The notes: generated by a model from the sequence alone, not told the origin. Shown: positions 24,164 through 33,236, numbered from the stretch's first letter. The stretch: DNA of 64,000 nt from Glycocaulis albus (GCF_014639075.1 NZ_BMFS01000012.1:1-64000), one strand, 5' to 3'. Numbers and translations are program-made.

Positions 24164-24942
24164 TCAGCGAACGGATCGGCGGTTCGCGCCGCCCGCTTCA
24201 AACCGTAGTGGATGGCCAGGCGGTCAAGGGCGAGGTGCAACGCGGTCGCGCCGGCCTTGTCCGGCCAGTCCAGATCACGTAACGCCCGCTCCATCCCCGT
24301 TTCCCGGATCACGATATTGACGAGCAACCGGTCGAGCCCCGGCCCGGCCGCCTCCAGCGCGTTCATCACACGTTCGCGCGCATCCAGCGCACGTGCAGGT
24401 GCATCGGCAGGGTCGTGCCCGCCGCGCAAGCCCGAACGCGGCACGCCAGACCAGTCAGACGTCACGCGCGAGCGCAGCGTCGAGGCATCATAATCAGCGC
24501 GCAGCCGGTCCGCCGCCGTGACATGGACACGGCTCAGCAAGGCTGGCCGTCCGGGACGGTCCACAGCATACCGCGCCACCGGCGAGATATCGGCATTGGC
24601 CAGCGCCAGCGCAATCCGGCCATCAGCCTGCATGACGGGCCTGGGCTGAAGCCTGCGGTGCTGGGCCGCAAACCGGTCATCCTCGTTTCCGGCAGCGGCG
24701 TGTTCCCGCCTCAGCCGGGCCAGCCCTGCCTGCGTAACGGCCCAGCTCACCCCGTCATCACGGGCTGTCAGCGTGCCGTCACTCACCGCCTGCGAGAGTT
24801 CCCGCGCGTTCAGCACTGCGAGAGGGCGCCGGCGGCGGTCGGTCCCCGCAAACACCCCATAGCCGCGTCCGCCGGGCAGCAGCGCGATGCGCCTGCCGGG
24901 GCGTGCCAGGCGGATCAGCCAGGAGGGCGCGCTCACCAGCAC
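24160..24942 (-). CDS. DUF6456 domain-containing protein
   Basis: 260 aa from a GTG at 24942 that overlaps the end of the upstream DnaA-domain gene by 10 bases. The C-terminal ~140 residues form the DUF6456 region: RAALLSRVHVTAADRLRADY-like stretch, VTSDWSGVPRSGLRGG, ARERVMNALEAAGPGLDRLL and a final ALHLALDRLAIHYGL. The N-terminal part is winged-helix-like (LSQAVSDGTLTARDDGVSW). Such proteins are alphaproteobacterial and probably DNA-related; function unknown. Confidence 0.82.
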   Translation of the reverse strand: MLVSAPSWLIRLARPGRRIALLPGGRGYGVFAGTDRRRRPLAVLNARELSQAVSDGTLTARDDGVSWAVTQAGLARLRREHAAAGNEDDRFAAQHRRLQPRPVMQADGRIALALANADISPVARYAVDRPGRPALLSRVHVTAADRLRADYDASTLRSRVTSDWSGVPRSGLRGGHDPADAPARALDARERVMNALEAAGPGLDRLLVNIVIRETGMERALRDLDWPDKAGATALHLALDRLAIHYGLKRAARTADPFAD

Positions 24943-25352
24943 AGCTCCGCACCGCGCCGGCTGCCCGCACTCAACGGGGCCAGAACCGGGTGCCCCGGCG
25001 ACGGCATCGCCCGCAGCGAGGTTTCCAGATCGTCCAGCCGCGCATCGAACGCGGCATCATCGCGCATGTCCTCAATCTTGTGGCAGGCATAGGCCACCGT
25101 GCTGCGGTCCCGCCCGAACGCCAGCGCCACGCGTGCCAGCGACATCTCGAACGCGACATGCGCCAGATACATCGCCACCTGCCGCGCCTGGGCAGCCTCG
25201 GCCGTGCCACGCCCTGAAGCCTGCACAGCCTCGACGGGCACACCCAGGCTGAACGCGGCGGCCTGCCGGGCGAGCTGGGCGCGTGCCCGGTCCTCTCTGG
25301 CCCGGTCTTGCGCATCACGGTCCTGTACGCCGCGTGCGTGCTTGATATCCAT
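24933..25352 (-). CDS. Free-standing DnaA domain IV (DNA-binding) protein
   Basis: 139 aa from the ATG at 25352 (GAGGAG directly upstream). Residues about 56-95 match the DNA-binding domain IV of the replication initiator DnaA: ARQVAMYLAHVAFEMSLARV, then ALAFGRDRSTVAYACHKIE, corresponding to the basic loop, HTH and the (D)HTTV signature, here DRSTV. The AAA+ ATPase and domains I-II are absent, so it cannot initiate replication itself but could bind DnaA boxes and compete with or modulate DnaA. The N-terminal 40 residues are charged. It overlaps the DUF6456 gene. Confidence 0.85.
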   Translation of the reverse strand: MDIKHARGVQDRDAQDRAREDRARAQLARQAAAFSLGVPVEAVQASGRGTAEAAQARQVAMYLAHVAFEMSLARVALAFGRDRSTVAYACHKIEDMRDDAAFDARLDDLETSLRAMPSPGHPVLAPLSAGSRRGAELCW

Positions 25353-25411
25353 CTCCTCAACTCCCTGCTCTTGAACGTGTCGGCCCCTATCGTAGGCACA
25401 CACGCAGGAAG

Positions 25412-25587
25412 CGAGGATAATTTTCCTACTTCGATTGTAAAACCCCCTCTCTACTCACAAAATCGCACGAGGATAAACCTTATCAACGCCTTCCCAGATC
25501 ATTGAAATCAACTAATGATTGAATTTAAGGCGCGGGACAACCCGTCCTGCCCTGTGGAGGGGTGGCTGGGGACAGAGTGGGGGATAA
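25412..25587. promoter_or_regulatory. AT-richer control region with DnaA-box-like motifs upstream of the DnaA domain IV gene
   Basis: TTATCCTCG occurs twice on the minus strand (25412..25420, 25468..25476), TTATCAACG on the plus strand at 25480..25488 and TTATCCCCC on the minus strand at 25579..25587. Each matches TTATCCACA at 7 of 9 positions. Palindromes GATAA-ACC-TTATC (25472..25484) and ATCATT-N10-AATGAT (25498..25519) lie in the same stretch, which is visibly poorer in GC than its surroundings. The operator role is inference. Confidence 0.4.
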
Positions 25588-25599
25588 GGGGCGCCGCCC

Positions 25600-26673
25600 C
25601 TACGCCACCGGGCGGGTGAGCGACCAGTTCCAGTAGCGCAGGACTGTCTGGGCCTTGTCGACCGACAGCGTATCGAACACATAGCGCGCCTGTTCGGGAG
25701 CCGGCTCAGCCCGGCCAGCAGCCTGCAAGAGTGTCATGAGGTGGCCACGCGAAAGGCCCGTCGCCTTGGTCAGGACGGCCAGTGGCTCACCCCCGAAATC
25801 AGCCAGCATCCGGTCCAGCAGCGAACGCTGCACATTGGCCAGCCTTGCCATCTCGTCAACGAGCTCGGGGCCGAGCCCCGTCCGGGCCGCTTCCTCAATC
25901 GCCCCTTCCAGAGATCCGTAACGGGACTGGTCTGCGGCAGCCCGGTTGCGCTGGCGGCGCTCGATATAGCTCAGCGCGCGCCCGATCAGCTCGTCGCGAG
26001 GCGTTTCGCTTGCCGCCAGCGGAAACACATCCTCGGCAGCATCCTGCAATATCGTCCGGCCAACGGCGAAACGTTCCAGCAGGGTACGCCGCTGCGCATG
26101 GCCGCACTCCCAGAACAGGGCCATGGCCTGCGCCGGACGCAGTTCGGGACGCTTGATGAGGCTATGGGTGAGCGCAAGTTCGTCCGCCGCCATCTGCAAT
26201 AGCCGGTCGACCGTCTGACTGGCCAGCCGGGCGCCCGGATTGGCCAGCAGCGCCAGTATTTCGGACGGATCACCGGCGGAAACCAGAGCCGCCGACACCA
26301 CTTCGCTGACATGCTCGCGCCTGGCGATGGCAGTACGGTGCCGGGGCTCGCCCTTGGAGGCAATTTCCATCAGGTCGAAATCGGTCAGCGCGCGCGCCGA
26401 CTGCAAAATGGGTTCGGCAACCTCATAGGTGTCCAGCGCCAGGCGCCGCAGCAGGCCGGGCGGAGCCTCTGCCTGTTCGGCCAACCGCCGGGCAATGCGG
26501 GCACGCAATTCCGGCGCCGCATGCCGCATGATCTCTTCCAGTACATCGGCAACGACCCAGCGCTCCTGCGGACTGACCTGACTGGACGGCAGACAGACGA
26601 TATCGGCCAGCCTGCGCGTCAGCCGCGAGCGGGCCGTTACGCTCGGCGCAGTAGCAGGATCGGCGCGGTCCAT
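25600..26673 (-). CDS. DUF2336 domain-containing protein (paralogue 2)
   Basis: 357 aa. Same all-helical family as 12534..13619, with corresponding segments: LARRLAEQAEAPPGLLRRLA, EVAEPILQSARALTDFDLME, ANPGARLASQTVDRLLQMA and, near the end, AVLTKATGLSRGHLMTLL and AQTVLRYWNW (compare the other copy's AERAMRFWRM). Function unknown. It lies upstream of the DnaA domain IV gene on the same strand, separated by 247 bases that include a short GGGGCGCCGCCCC hairpin. Confidence 0.83.
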   Translation of the reverse strand: MDRADPATAPSVTARSRLTRRLADIVCLPSSQVSPQERWVVADVLEEIMRHAAPELRARIARRLAEQAEAPPGLLRRLALDTYEVAEPILQSARALTDFDLMEIASKGEPRHRTAIARREHVSEVVSAALVSAGDPSEILALLANPGARLASQTVDRLLQMAADELALTHSLIKRPELRPAQAMALFWECGHAQRRTLLERFAVGRTILQDAAEDVFPLAASETPRDELIGRALSYIERRQRNRAAADQSRYGSLEGAIEEAARTGLGPELVDEMARLANVQRSLLDRMLADFGGEPLAVLTKATGLSRGHLMTLLQAAGRAEPAPEQARYVFDTLSVDKAQTVLRYWNWSLTRPVA

Positions 26674-26812
26674 CGCGGCTGGCTTCCCTCAAGGGTGGAT
26701 CATCACGCTGCCAAGCTTGCCGCCAGCCTGTTAAGGAAACGTGGCGAAACCTGTTCAATCGGCTTATTAGCCTGAATACTGACCGCACCTGAGGACCTGC
26801 GAAGACACCGCC

Positions 26813-28081
26813 ATGCCCGAGCCCCGCCCCGATCTTCCCGCTGTGGAGCGGCGCGCATTCCGGCCCGGCCCTTTCTGGGCCTATATGGCGGTGGTGGCGG
26901 CCTGGTTTGCCAGCTTCGGCCTGCAAACCACCCTGTTTCCCGGCGTCATCAACTTCACCCTCGCTGAAAGCCCCGCGCGGCTCGGCATCGCGCAAGCCGC
27001 CCTCACCGCGCCGATGCTGTTCCTGCTGCCACTTACCGGCGTGCTGGCCGAACGCGCAGACCGGCGCACGCTTCTTCTCGTCTTCCACTGTGTGGCGGGG
27101 TGCTCGGCCGGGGTCATGTCCGCCCTGCTGTTTGCCGGCATGCTCAGCTATGAGGCTCTGGTCGTCTACGCTCTGGTCGTGGGCTCGGCGGGCGCCTTCG
27201 TCATGCCTGCGCGCGATTCCGCCATTAACGGGGTAACCCGCGTAACCCAGCGGCTGGGTAATCCGCTCAGCCTGCAGCGCGCCATCGTCTTTGCCTCTCT
27301 GGTCCAGTTCGGCGCGCAGATAACCGGCATGGGCGCAGGCTTCCTCGCCAGCTATACCGGCCCGGCGCCCCTGTTCGCCGTTCAGGCCCTCATCCTGATC
27401 GCTGGCGGCGCCATGGCCCTGTCCATGCCCCGCCTGCCGCGCCCGCGCGAACATGCCGAGCCGGTGCTGACCGCCCTTCTGACCGGATTGCGCACCGTTA
27501 TCAGCTCCCCCGTCATCTGGCCGATGACCCTCATCATGATCGCCGTTGGCGCTCTGGTTGTCGGCGGCGGGTTCTTCGTGATCATCCCGGTCCTGGTGCG
27601 TGACATCTATCTGGCCGGCTATGACGTGCTGGCCGGGATGATGGTGACCTTCTGGGTCGGCGCGCTGTTTTCCAATATCATTCTGGCCCGTCTGCCGCTC
27701 ATCGAGCGTCCGGGCAGAACATTGATGGTCGTGCAGGCCGCAGCAGCCCTCGCGCTGGGCTGCATCGCGCTGCCCTTGCCGCTGCCCGTCCTCTTCCTGA
27801 CGATTTTCGTCTGGGGCCTGGCGGGCGGTGTGGCGATGTCGCTGTCGCGCGCGCTGGTGCAGGAGAACGCGCCCAGACGCCAGATCGCCCGGGTGATGAG
27901 CGTCTATCAGCTCGGCCTTTTTGGCGGCATGCCCGCTGGCGCGGTCATCATGGGCTATGTCGTTGAATGGATGGGCCCGCGCGATGCCGCGCTGATCCCG
28001 GCTGGCGGCATACTGGCTGTTCTCATTGTCATCGTGCTGACAACACCCATCTTGTCTGTCAGACGCGCTGATCCTTCATAA
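26813..28081 (+). CDS. MFS transporter (EntS/MFS_3-like exporter)
   Basis: 422 aa with about twelve membrane helices. The MFS loop motif between helices 2 and 3 is GVLAERADRRTLLLVF, and the pattern of an acidic/basic loop followed by long helices matches the MFS_3 (enterobactin exporter EntS-like) subgroup. Substrate unknown. It begins 139 bases from the divergent DUF2336 gene and is followed at 28 bases by msrB, so the two may be cotranscribed. Confidence 0.9.
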   Translation: MPEPRPDLPAVERRAFRPGPFWAYMAVVAAWFASFGLQTTLFPGVINFTLAESPARLGIAQAALTAPMLFLLPLTGVLAERADRRTLLLVFHCVAGCSAGVMSALLFAGMLSYEALVVYALVVGSAGAFVMPARDSAINGVTRVTQRLGNPLSLQRAIVFASLVQFGAQITGMGAGFLASYTGPAPLFAVQALILIAGGAMALSMPRLPRPREHAEPVLTALLTGLRTVISSPVIWPMTLIMIAVGALVVGGGFFVIIPVLVRDIYLAGYDVLAGMMVTFWVGALFSNIILARLPLIERPGRTLMVVQAAAALALGCIALPLPLPVLFLTIFVWGLAGGVAMSLSRALVQENAPRRQIARVMSVYQLGLFGGMPAGAVIMGYVVEWMGPRDAALIPAGGILAVLIVIVLTTPILSVRRADPS

Positions 28082-28108
28082 ACGGCGCACCGCTTCCGGA
28101 GATTGCCC

Positions 28109-28516
28109 ATGCCGCGCCTGTCAGACGACGAAATCCGCAAGCTTCGGACAAAACTCACACCCGAGCAGGACCGGATCGCCTTCCATGAAGGCACCGAACC
28201 GCCCGGCTGCTCGCTTCTGAACGCAGAAAAGCGCGCTGGAACCTATCACTGCGTGGTATGCGGCGAGGCGTTGTTTTCCTCAGCGGCCAAGTATGAGTCC
28301 CGCTCCGGCTGGCCGAGCTTCTTCGAGCCCGTCAGTGCCGATGCGGTCGGAACACGGTCTGATTTCAAGCTCCTGATGCCGCGTACCGAGTTCCACTGCG
28401 CCAATTGCGGTGCCCATGGCGGACACGTCTTCAATGACGGCCCACCGCCGACCGGCCAGCGCTGGTGTGCTAATGGCGAAGTGCTGGACTTCCGTCCGGA
28501 CGCGAATGAGGGCTAG
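28109..28516 (+). CDS. msrB: Peptide-methionine (R)-S-oxide reductase
   Basis: 135 aa from the ATG at 28109 with CCGGAG upstream. Repairs methionine R-sulfoxide using thioredoxin. Zn site CVVC (48-51) and CANC (97-100); catalytic Cys120 in RWCANGEVLDF; SGWPSFFEPV and HCANCGAHGGHVFNDGP are family hallmarks. Stand-alone MsrB form, no MsrA fusion. Confidence 0.96.
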   Translation: MPRLSDDEIRKLRTKLTPEQDRIAFHEGTEPPGCSLLNAEKRAGTYHCVVCGEALFSSAAKYESRSGWPSFFEPVSADAVGTRSDFKLLMPRTEFHCANCGAHGGHVFNDGPPPTGQRWCANGEVLDFRPDANEG

Positions 28517-28570
28517 AGTGCATCACACACCGCGCTGCGGTATGCCCATTCACCGTCCGGAGCTTTATTG

Positions 28571-30877
28571 ATGTCCGCTTTCCGCTTACGCGCGAGCCTG
28601 CTCGCTGGCGTCGCCGGTCTGGCCCTTGTTGGCCTGACGGCATGCGAGCCCGCCCCTTCCTCTGACAATTCCAGTGCCACGAGCCAGTCTGAAATGAACG
28701 AGAATGCACCGCAATCTGCCCTGATCGACCGGGCGCTTGCCTTCACGCCCCCCAGCGTGGAAGCCCGCCCCGTAACCATCGAGCAGCTCGGCCGGACCCG
28801 GACGGACAACTATGCCTGGCTGCGCGACGAGAACTGGCAGCAGGTCATGCGTGACCCGTCGGTCCTCAAACCGGAGATCCGCGCCTTTCTGGAGGCGGAA
28901 AACGCCTATTACGAAGAGGTGATGAGCCCGCTCTCCGAGCTTCAGGAGACAATCTATCAGGAGATGCGCGGCCGCATCCGTGAGGATGACAGCTCGGTCC
29001 CCAGCCGCGACGGCGAGTGGTTCTACTATTCGCGCTACCGCGAAGGCGGGCAGTATCCGGTCTTTGCCCGCCGCCCCGCCGACGAAAACGGCGAGATTTC
29101 CGGCGAGGAACAGGTCATCCTGGATGGCGATGCCGAAGCCGAAGGCGTTGAGTACTTCTCGCTGGGCGCGCTCGAGCACAGCCCCGACCAGCGCTATGTC
29201 GCGTGGGCAGTCGATACCAACGGTTCGGAATACTACGAAATCCGCATTCGCGACCTCGAAACGGGCGAAGATATCGCCACCCTGACCGATGAGGGCTACG
29301 GATCGCTGGAATGGGCCAATGACTCGCGCACCATCTACTGGGTCTGGCGCGACGAGAACGCCCGTCCCAAGCGCGTCTACCGGCAGGCTATCGACTCAAC
29401 CGAGCGCGAGCTGGTCTATGAGGAGACCGATGACGGCTACTTCATCGGTGTGAGCCGCACCGACGGTAACAGCTGGATCAGCATCTATACCGGCGATCAC
29501 ACCACCAGCGAAATCCGTCTCTACGACGCCAACGACCCTGCCGCAGAGGCTCTTCTGGTCTCTGAACGCGAAGAGGGCGTGGAATATTCGCTCACCGAGA
29601 CCGGCAACGGCATGTTCATCCGCACCAACCAGGACGGCGCGGTGGACTTCCAGATCATGCGTGCGCCGGTCGATAATCCCCGCCGCGAGAACTGGGAACC
29701 GTTCATCGAGCATCGTTCCGGCACCTATGTGAACGGGCTGATGGGCTTTGAGAACTGGCTGGTCCGCTCGGAGCGCGAAAATGCCCTGCCGCGCATCGTC
29801 GTGCGCAATGTCGAGAGCGGCGAGGAGTTTGCCATTGCCTTCGAGGAAGAGGCTTTCTCGCTGGGTATGAGCGGCGGCTATGAATTTGCCACAGACGAGA
29901 TGCGCTTCACCTATGAAAGCCCGTCGACGCCGCGCCAGACCTGGGACTTCAACATGGCCACGCGCGAGCGAACGCTGCGCAAGGAGCAGGAAATCCCGTC
30001 CGGCCACAACCCGGAAGACTATACCGTCCGGCGCATCAACATCACGGCGCGCGATGGCACGCCCGTGCCTGTTACGATCCTTCACCGGGCCGACACGCCG
30101 ATAGATGGCTCGGCCCCGCTCCTGCTCTACGGGTACGGGTCTTACGGCTATTCGATGCCGGCCAGCTTCTCGATCAGCAATCTGTCGCTGGTCGACCGCG
30201 GCATGGTCTACGCCATCGCCCACATCCGCGGCGGCACCGACAACGGATATCAATGGTATCTGGACGGCAAGCTCGACCGGAAGATGAACACATTCAACGA
30301 CTTTGTTGATGCGGGCCGTGCACTCGCTGCCGAGGGGTATACCAGCGAAGGCAATATCGTCGCCTTCGGCGGCTCGGCCGGCGGCCTGCTGGTCGGCGCG
30401 GCCATGAACCAGGCACCTGAGCTCTTCTCCGGCGTTATCGGCGCCGTGCCGTTTGTTGACGTGATCAACACGATCTCTGATCCCACCCTGCCGCTGACCC
30501 CGCCGGAGTGGAATGAGTGGGGCAATCCGATCACGGATGAAGCCGCCTATGACTACATGCTGTCCTACAGCCCGTACGACCAGGTCAGTGCCCAGGACTA
30601 CCCGCACCTACTGGCGACAGCCGGTCTTACCGACCCGCGCGTCACCTACTGGGAACCGGCCAAATGGGTCGCGCGCGTACGCGAGATGCGCACCGATAAC
30701 GGGCTGACGCTGCTGCGCACCAATATGGGCGCAGGCCATGGCGGAGCGTCAGGCCGCTTCGACAGCCTGCGGGAGCGGGCACAGGACTGGGCGTTTGCCC
30801 TGATGGTCTCCGGCCTCGCCGACAGCGAAGCCAGCGTGGACACGCAAGACGCGCCCGCAGAGGATGCCGCCGAATAG
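28571..30877 (+). CDS. S9A family oligopeptidase B-like peptidase, predicted lipoprotein
   Basis: 768 aa from the ATG at 28571. A signal peptide with lipobox LTAC places a lipidated Cys25 at the mature N-terminus, followed by a Ser/Asn-rich linker. The N-terminal beta-propeller (residues about 60-480) precedes an alpha/beta hydrolase domain with the nucleophile Ser in AFGGSAGGLLVG, Asp in GLTDPRVTYWEP and His in GAGHGGASGR. Prolyl oligopeptidase/oligopeptidase B family enzymes cut short peptides, the latter after basic residues. E. coli OpdB is cytoplasmic, so a lipid-anchored form acting in the periplasm is notable. Followed by a strong terminator. Confidence 0.93.
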   Translation: MSAFRLRASLLAGVAGLALVGLTACEPAPSSDNSSATSQSEMNENAPQSALIDRALAFTPPSVEARPVTIEQLGRTRTDNYAWLRDENWQQVMRDPSVLKPEIRAFLEAENAYYEEVMSPLSELQETIYQEMRGRIREDDSSVPSRDGEWFYYSRYREGGQYPVFARRPADENGEISGEEQVILDGDAEAEGVEYFSLGALEHSPDQRYVAWAVDTNGSEYYEIRIRDLETGEDIATLTDEGYGSLEWANDSRTIYWVWRDENARPKRVYRQAIDSTERELVYEETDDGYFIGVSRTDGNSWISIYTGDHTTSEIRLYDANDPAAEALLVSEREEGVEYSLTETGNGMFIRTNQDGAVDFQIMRAPVDNPRRENWEPFIEHRSGTYVNGLMGFENWLVRSERENALPRIVVRNVESGEEFAIAFEEEAFSLGMSGGYEFATDEMRFTYESPSTPRQTWDFNMATRERTLRKEQEIPSGHNPEDYTVRRINITARDGTPVPVTILHRADTPIDGSAPLLLYGYGSYGYSMPASFSISNLSLVDRGMVYAIAHIRGGTDNGYQWYLDGKLDRKMNTFNDFVDAGRALAAEGYTSEGNIVAFGGSAGGLLVGAAMNQAPELFSGVIGAVPFVDVINTISDPTLPLTPPEWNEWGNPITDEAAYDYMLSYSPYDQVSAQDYPHLLATAGLTDPRVTYWEPAKWVARVREMRTDNGLTLLRTNMGAGHGGASGRFDSLRERAQDWAFALMVSGLADSEASVDTQDAPAEDAAE

Positions 30878-30904
30878 GCGTCCAGGGAACTGAAGTGGAA
30901 TTGG

Positions 30905-30932
30905 GCCGGGCAGTTCGCTGCCCGGCTTTTTT
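30905..30932 (+). terminator. Rho-independent terminator after the S9 peptidase gene
   Basis: Stem GCCGGGCAG (30905..30913), loop TTCG, stem CTGCCCGGC (30918..30926), then six T. It lies 27 bases downstream of the peptidase stop codon. Confidence 0.9.
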
Positions 30933-30971
30933 CTTGCCGGTCATCGCCGCCTGAAGCTGTTGGCGGCAACG

Positions 30972-31000
30972 AAAAAGGCCCCGGACAAATCCGGGGCCTT
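30972..31000 (-). terminator. Rho-independent terminator of the TonB operon
   Basis: On the minus strand: stem AAGGCCCCGG, 6-base loop, stem CCGGGGCCTT followed by a U-run (A-run at 30972..30976 on the plus strand). It is 31 bases after the TPR gene stop codon and faces the plus-strand terminator at 30905. Confidence 0.9.
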
Positions 31001-31031
31001 GATCGATCAGAACCGTCAGGCTGGCTATGGA

Positions 31032-32564
31032 CTAGCCGGCAGCCGCTTCGCGTGCAGCACGTTCGAGAGCTTCGCGGCGTTCCGCCGCCTGCTCGTCATT
31101 CATGCCGACTTCACGGAACTGCTCGCCATACTGGTTGAAATAGGCCTGGCAGCGCTGCGGGATATCGATCCGCACGCGGCCATCCTCGTCCGCCTCGCCG
31201 ATAACGGTGGCGATACGGCGTTCGGCTTCGACCGTCAGGCGGCACTCGTCAATCTGGACCTGTTCGCGCTGGCGGGCGCGGCGCGCCACGCCTTCAATCT
31301 GGCCGTTGACGAACTGGATCCAGCCATTGGCTTGGCTGCGCGACGATGCAAAGCGTGCACCCTCGCGGAACGCGGCCAGAGCGCCCTGATTGTCATCAAG
31401 ATTGAACCGCGCCGTCCCCAGCAGCACCCAAGCCTCGCCCGGCTGGCGCAAACCGCCCCGGTTAAGCGCCGTCTGGAATGCCTGCGCAGCCGGTTCCCAC
31501 TGATTCAGCTGGTAGTGCGCCTCAGCCAGCACGAGTGCCGTCTGGCCGTCCTGGTTCATCTCTGACAGCTGACGCAGAACCGGCAATGCCCGTTCGAACT
31601 CGGCTGCCTGCCGCCACATATTGGCCAGCAATTCCACATTCCGCGCATTGCGCTCGATGCGCCCGGCGTTCATTTCCCGCTCGAGTATCGTCGCACCGCG
31701 GTAGGGATTGTCATAAAAGCTGTAATACTGGACCAGCCGGAGCAGCTCCTCGCCCTCAGTGAACAGCCCGTTCAGATACATCAGCTTGTTGGCTTCGAAC
31801 GCCTGCTCTTCCTGCTCGGTGCGGGCAAGGAGACTAACCAGGTTCTGCCAGGCGGTGCGTTCCTGCGGGAACCGGTTGACCTGCTCGCGCACCACCCGAA
31901 GCTCGTCCATCGGGCGGTTGAGCTGCTGGTAATAGACCAGCATGATCGGATACTCGTTGAGCGATTTGTTCGGTGTCGCTTCGTACCATTGCTCGGCATA
32001 GCGAAGCCCGTCGCTGTAACGTTCGCCTTGAGCGTATGCGATCGCCAGCAGACGCGCGAGGCCAGCATTGACCGTCGCGCCGGCCGCGATTGCGGCCTCA
32101 AGCTCACGGATGCCGGCATCAACCTGCTCCATGCTGATCAGAATCTGGCCGAGATTGACGCGAATATCACGCACCTCGGCGGCGTTCAGACCGCCCGCAT
32201 TGATTGCCGCCCGGAAGTCGGACACCGTCTGGCTCATATTATCGAGCATGAAGTGCACGCGGGCGCGCTGGGCATACATGACGCTCGACTCATAGGCACT
32301 CGGGCTCATCCCGAGACCCCGGGTAAAGGTATCGAGCGCAGCCTGATACTGCTCGGCTTCGATCTGCTCCTGAGCCTGAAGCACCAGCGTACCAATCTGG
32401 GTCGAGAACGTGCGGTTCTCGTTATTCTGCTCCCGCTCCTGCTCCCGGTCGCGGCGCTGAGCCTCGGCATTCGTGCCAATGGTAGTCATGCCAATGCTGC
32501 CAGCTACCAGCACTGCTGCAAGGACACGCCCAATTCCGGTCATGCTCTGGCTCTCGCGGATCAT
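31032..32564 (-). CDS. TPR repeat protein of the TonB operon
   Basis: 510 aa. Signal peptide (about residues 8-35, ending NAEAQ), then a charged linker and tetratricopeptide-type helical repeats through residue ~440, for example YQAALDTFTRGLGMSPSA and WEPAAQAFQTALNRGG. Start at 32564 supported by AGGAG seven bases upstream. It is the last gene of the DUF3450-ExbB-ExbB-ExbD-ExbD-TonB unit; periplasmic TPR proteins are regular partners of such TonB systems and probably assist outer-membrane receptor energisation. Followed by a terminator. Confidence 0.88.
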   Translation of the reverse strand: MIRESQSMTGIGRVLAAVLVAGSIGMTTIGTNAEAQRRDREQEREQNNENRTFSTQIGTLVLQAQEQIEAEQYQAALDTFTRGLGMSPSAYESSVMYAQRARVHFMLDNMSQTVSDFRAAINAGGLNAAEVRDIRVNLGQILISMEQVDAGIRELEAAIAAGATVNAGLARLLAIAYAQGERYSDGLRYAEQWYEATPNKSLNEYPIMLVYYQQLNRPMDELRVVREQVNRFPQERTAWQNLVSLLARTEQEEQAFEANKLMYLNGLFTEGEELLRLVQYYSFYDNPYRGATILEREMNAGRIERNARNVELLANMWRQAAEFERALPVLRQLSEMNQDGQTALVLAEAHYQLNQWEPAAQAFQTALNRGGLRQPGEAWVLLGTARFNLDDNQGALAAFREGARFASSRSQANGWIQFVNGQIEGVARRARQREQVQIDECRLTVEAERRIATVIGEADEDGRVRIDIPQRCQAYFNQYGEQFREVGMNDEQAAERREALERAAREAAAG

Positions 32565-32618
32565 CTTGTCACTCCTGTAGAACGCCTTGTGAGCGGCGTG
32601 TCGACGCGCATCGGTCTG

Positions 32619-33236
32619 TTAGTCGTCGAGGGTGAAGTCGAATTGCGTCTGCACACCGCGCCGCCACTGAGGCGTGCCGTCCTGCACACGCGGCTCGTAG
32701 CGCCAGCGTTCAACCGCCCGGATGGTCTCCCGCTCGAACACCGAGTTGGTGCAGCTGAGGATACGCACATTCGTCGGGCTGCCCTCTGGCGTCACGTCGA
32801 ACTCGACCGAGCAACGTCCCTCAATGCCTCGCTCGTTAGCACGCGGGGGGTATTGCGGCGGGATACGCACCAGCGGCTGCGCGTCGCGGTCCGATACGTC
32901 AAAGCTGATATCCCCGCCTGCCAGCGAAGGCCGGTCAAATTCGGGAAGTCCGCCCACGATGGTCGACATGCTCTCGGTCGGCTGGTCCGCCCGCGCCCGT
33001 TCGATCGCCGGTGGTGGCGGCGGAGGCGTCACATCCTCGACCTGGTCGATATTGGCGTCACGCACGCGAGCCTGGATTTCCTCCGGCGCCTCGGCAATCG
33101 AGATCCGGACATCGTCACCGGCTTCTTCCAGAGGCGTACCATCCTCGAAAATGAGGATTTGCATCAGGGTGAAAAGGAGGAAGGTGACAATTGCCGCGAG
33201 CGGCGCACCTACCAGAAGACGGACAATACTGGCCAT
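32619..33236 (-). CDS. tonB: TonB family energy transducer
   Basis: 205 aa. One N-terminal membrane helix (residues about 8-30), a short Pro-rich spacer (VTPPPPPPAIERAR) and a TonB C-terminal domain with IPPQYPPRANERGIEGRCSV, then FERETIRAVERWRYEP. Couples the proton motive force from ExbB/ExbD to outer-membrane transporters. The periplasmic spacer is shorter than in E. coli TonB, as in TonB2-type systems. Two cysteines in the C-terminal domain (GRCSVEF and ILSCTNS) may pair. Confidence 0.93.
   Translation of the reverse strand: MASIVRLLVGAPLAAIVTFLLFTLMQILIFEDGTPLEEAGDDVRISIAEAPEEIQARVRDANIDQVEDVTPPPPPPAIERARADQPTESMSTIVGGLPEFDRPSLAGGDISFDVSDRDAQPLVRIPPQYPPRANERGIEGRCSVEFDVTPEGSPTNVRILSCTNSVFERETIRAVERWRYEPRVQDGTPQWRRGVQTQFDFTLDD

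Noticed and set aside
25441-25600. Replication origin next to the DnaA domain IV gene
   Set aside because: The 9-mers are degenerate, there is no AT-rich unwinding tract of adequate size, and neither dnaA, dnaN, hemE nor other usual origin neighbours are present.
29396-30607. A 403-codon minus-strand open frame inside the S9 peptidase gene
   Set aside because: Antisense to the catalytic domain of a well-conserved enzyme, with no domain of its own.
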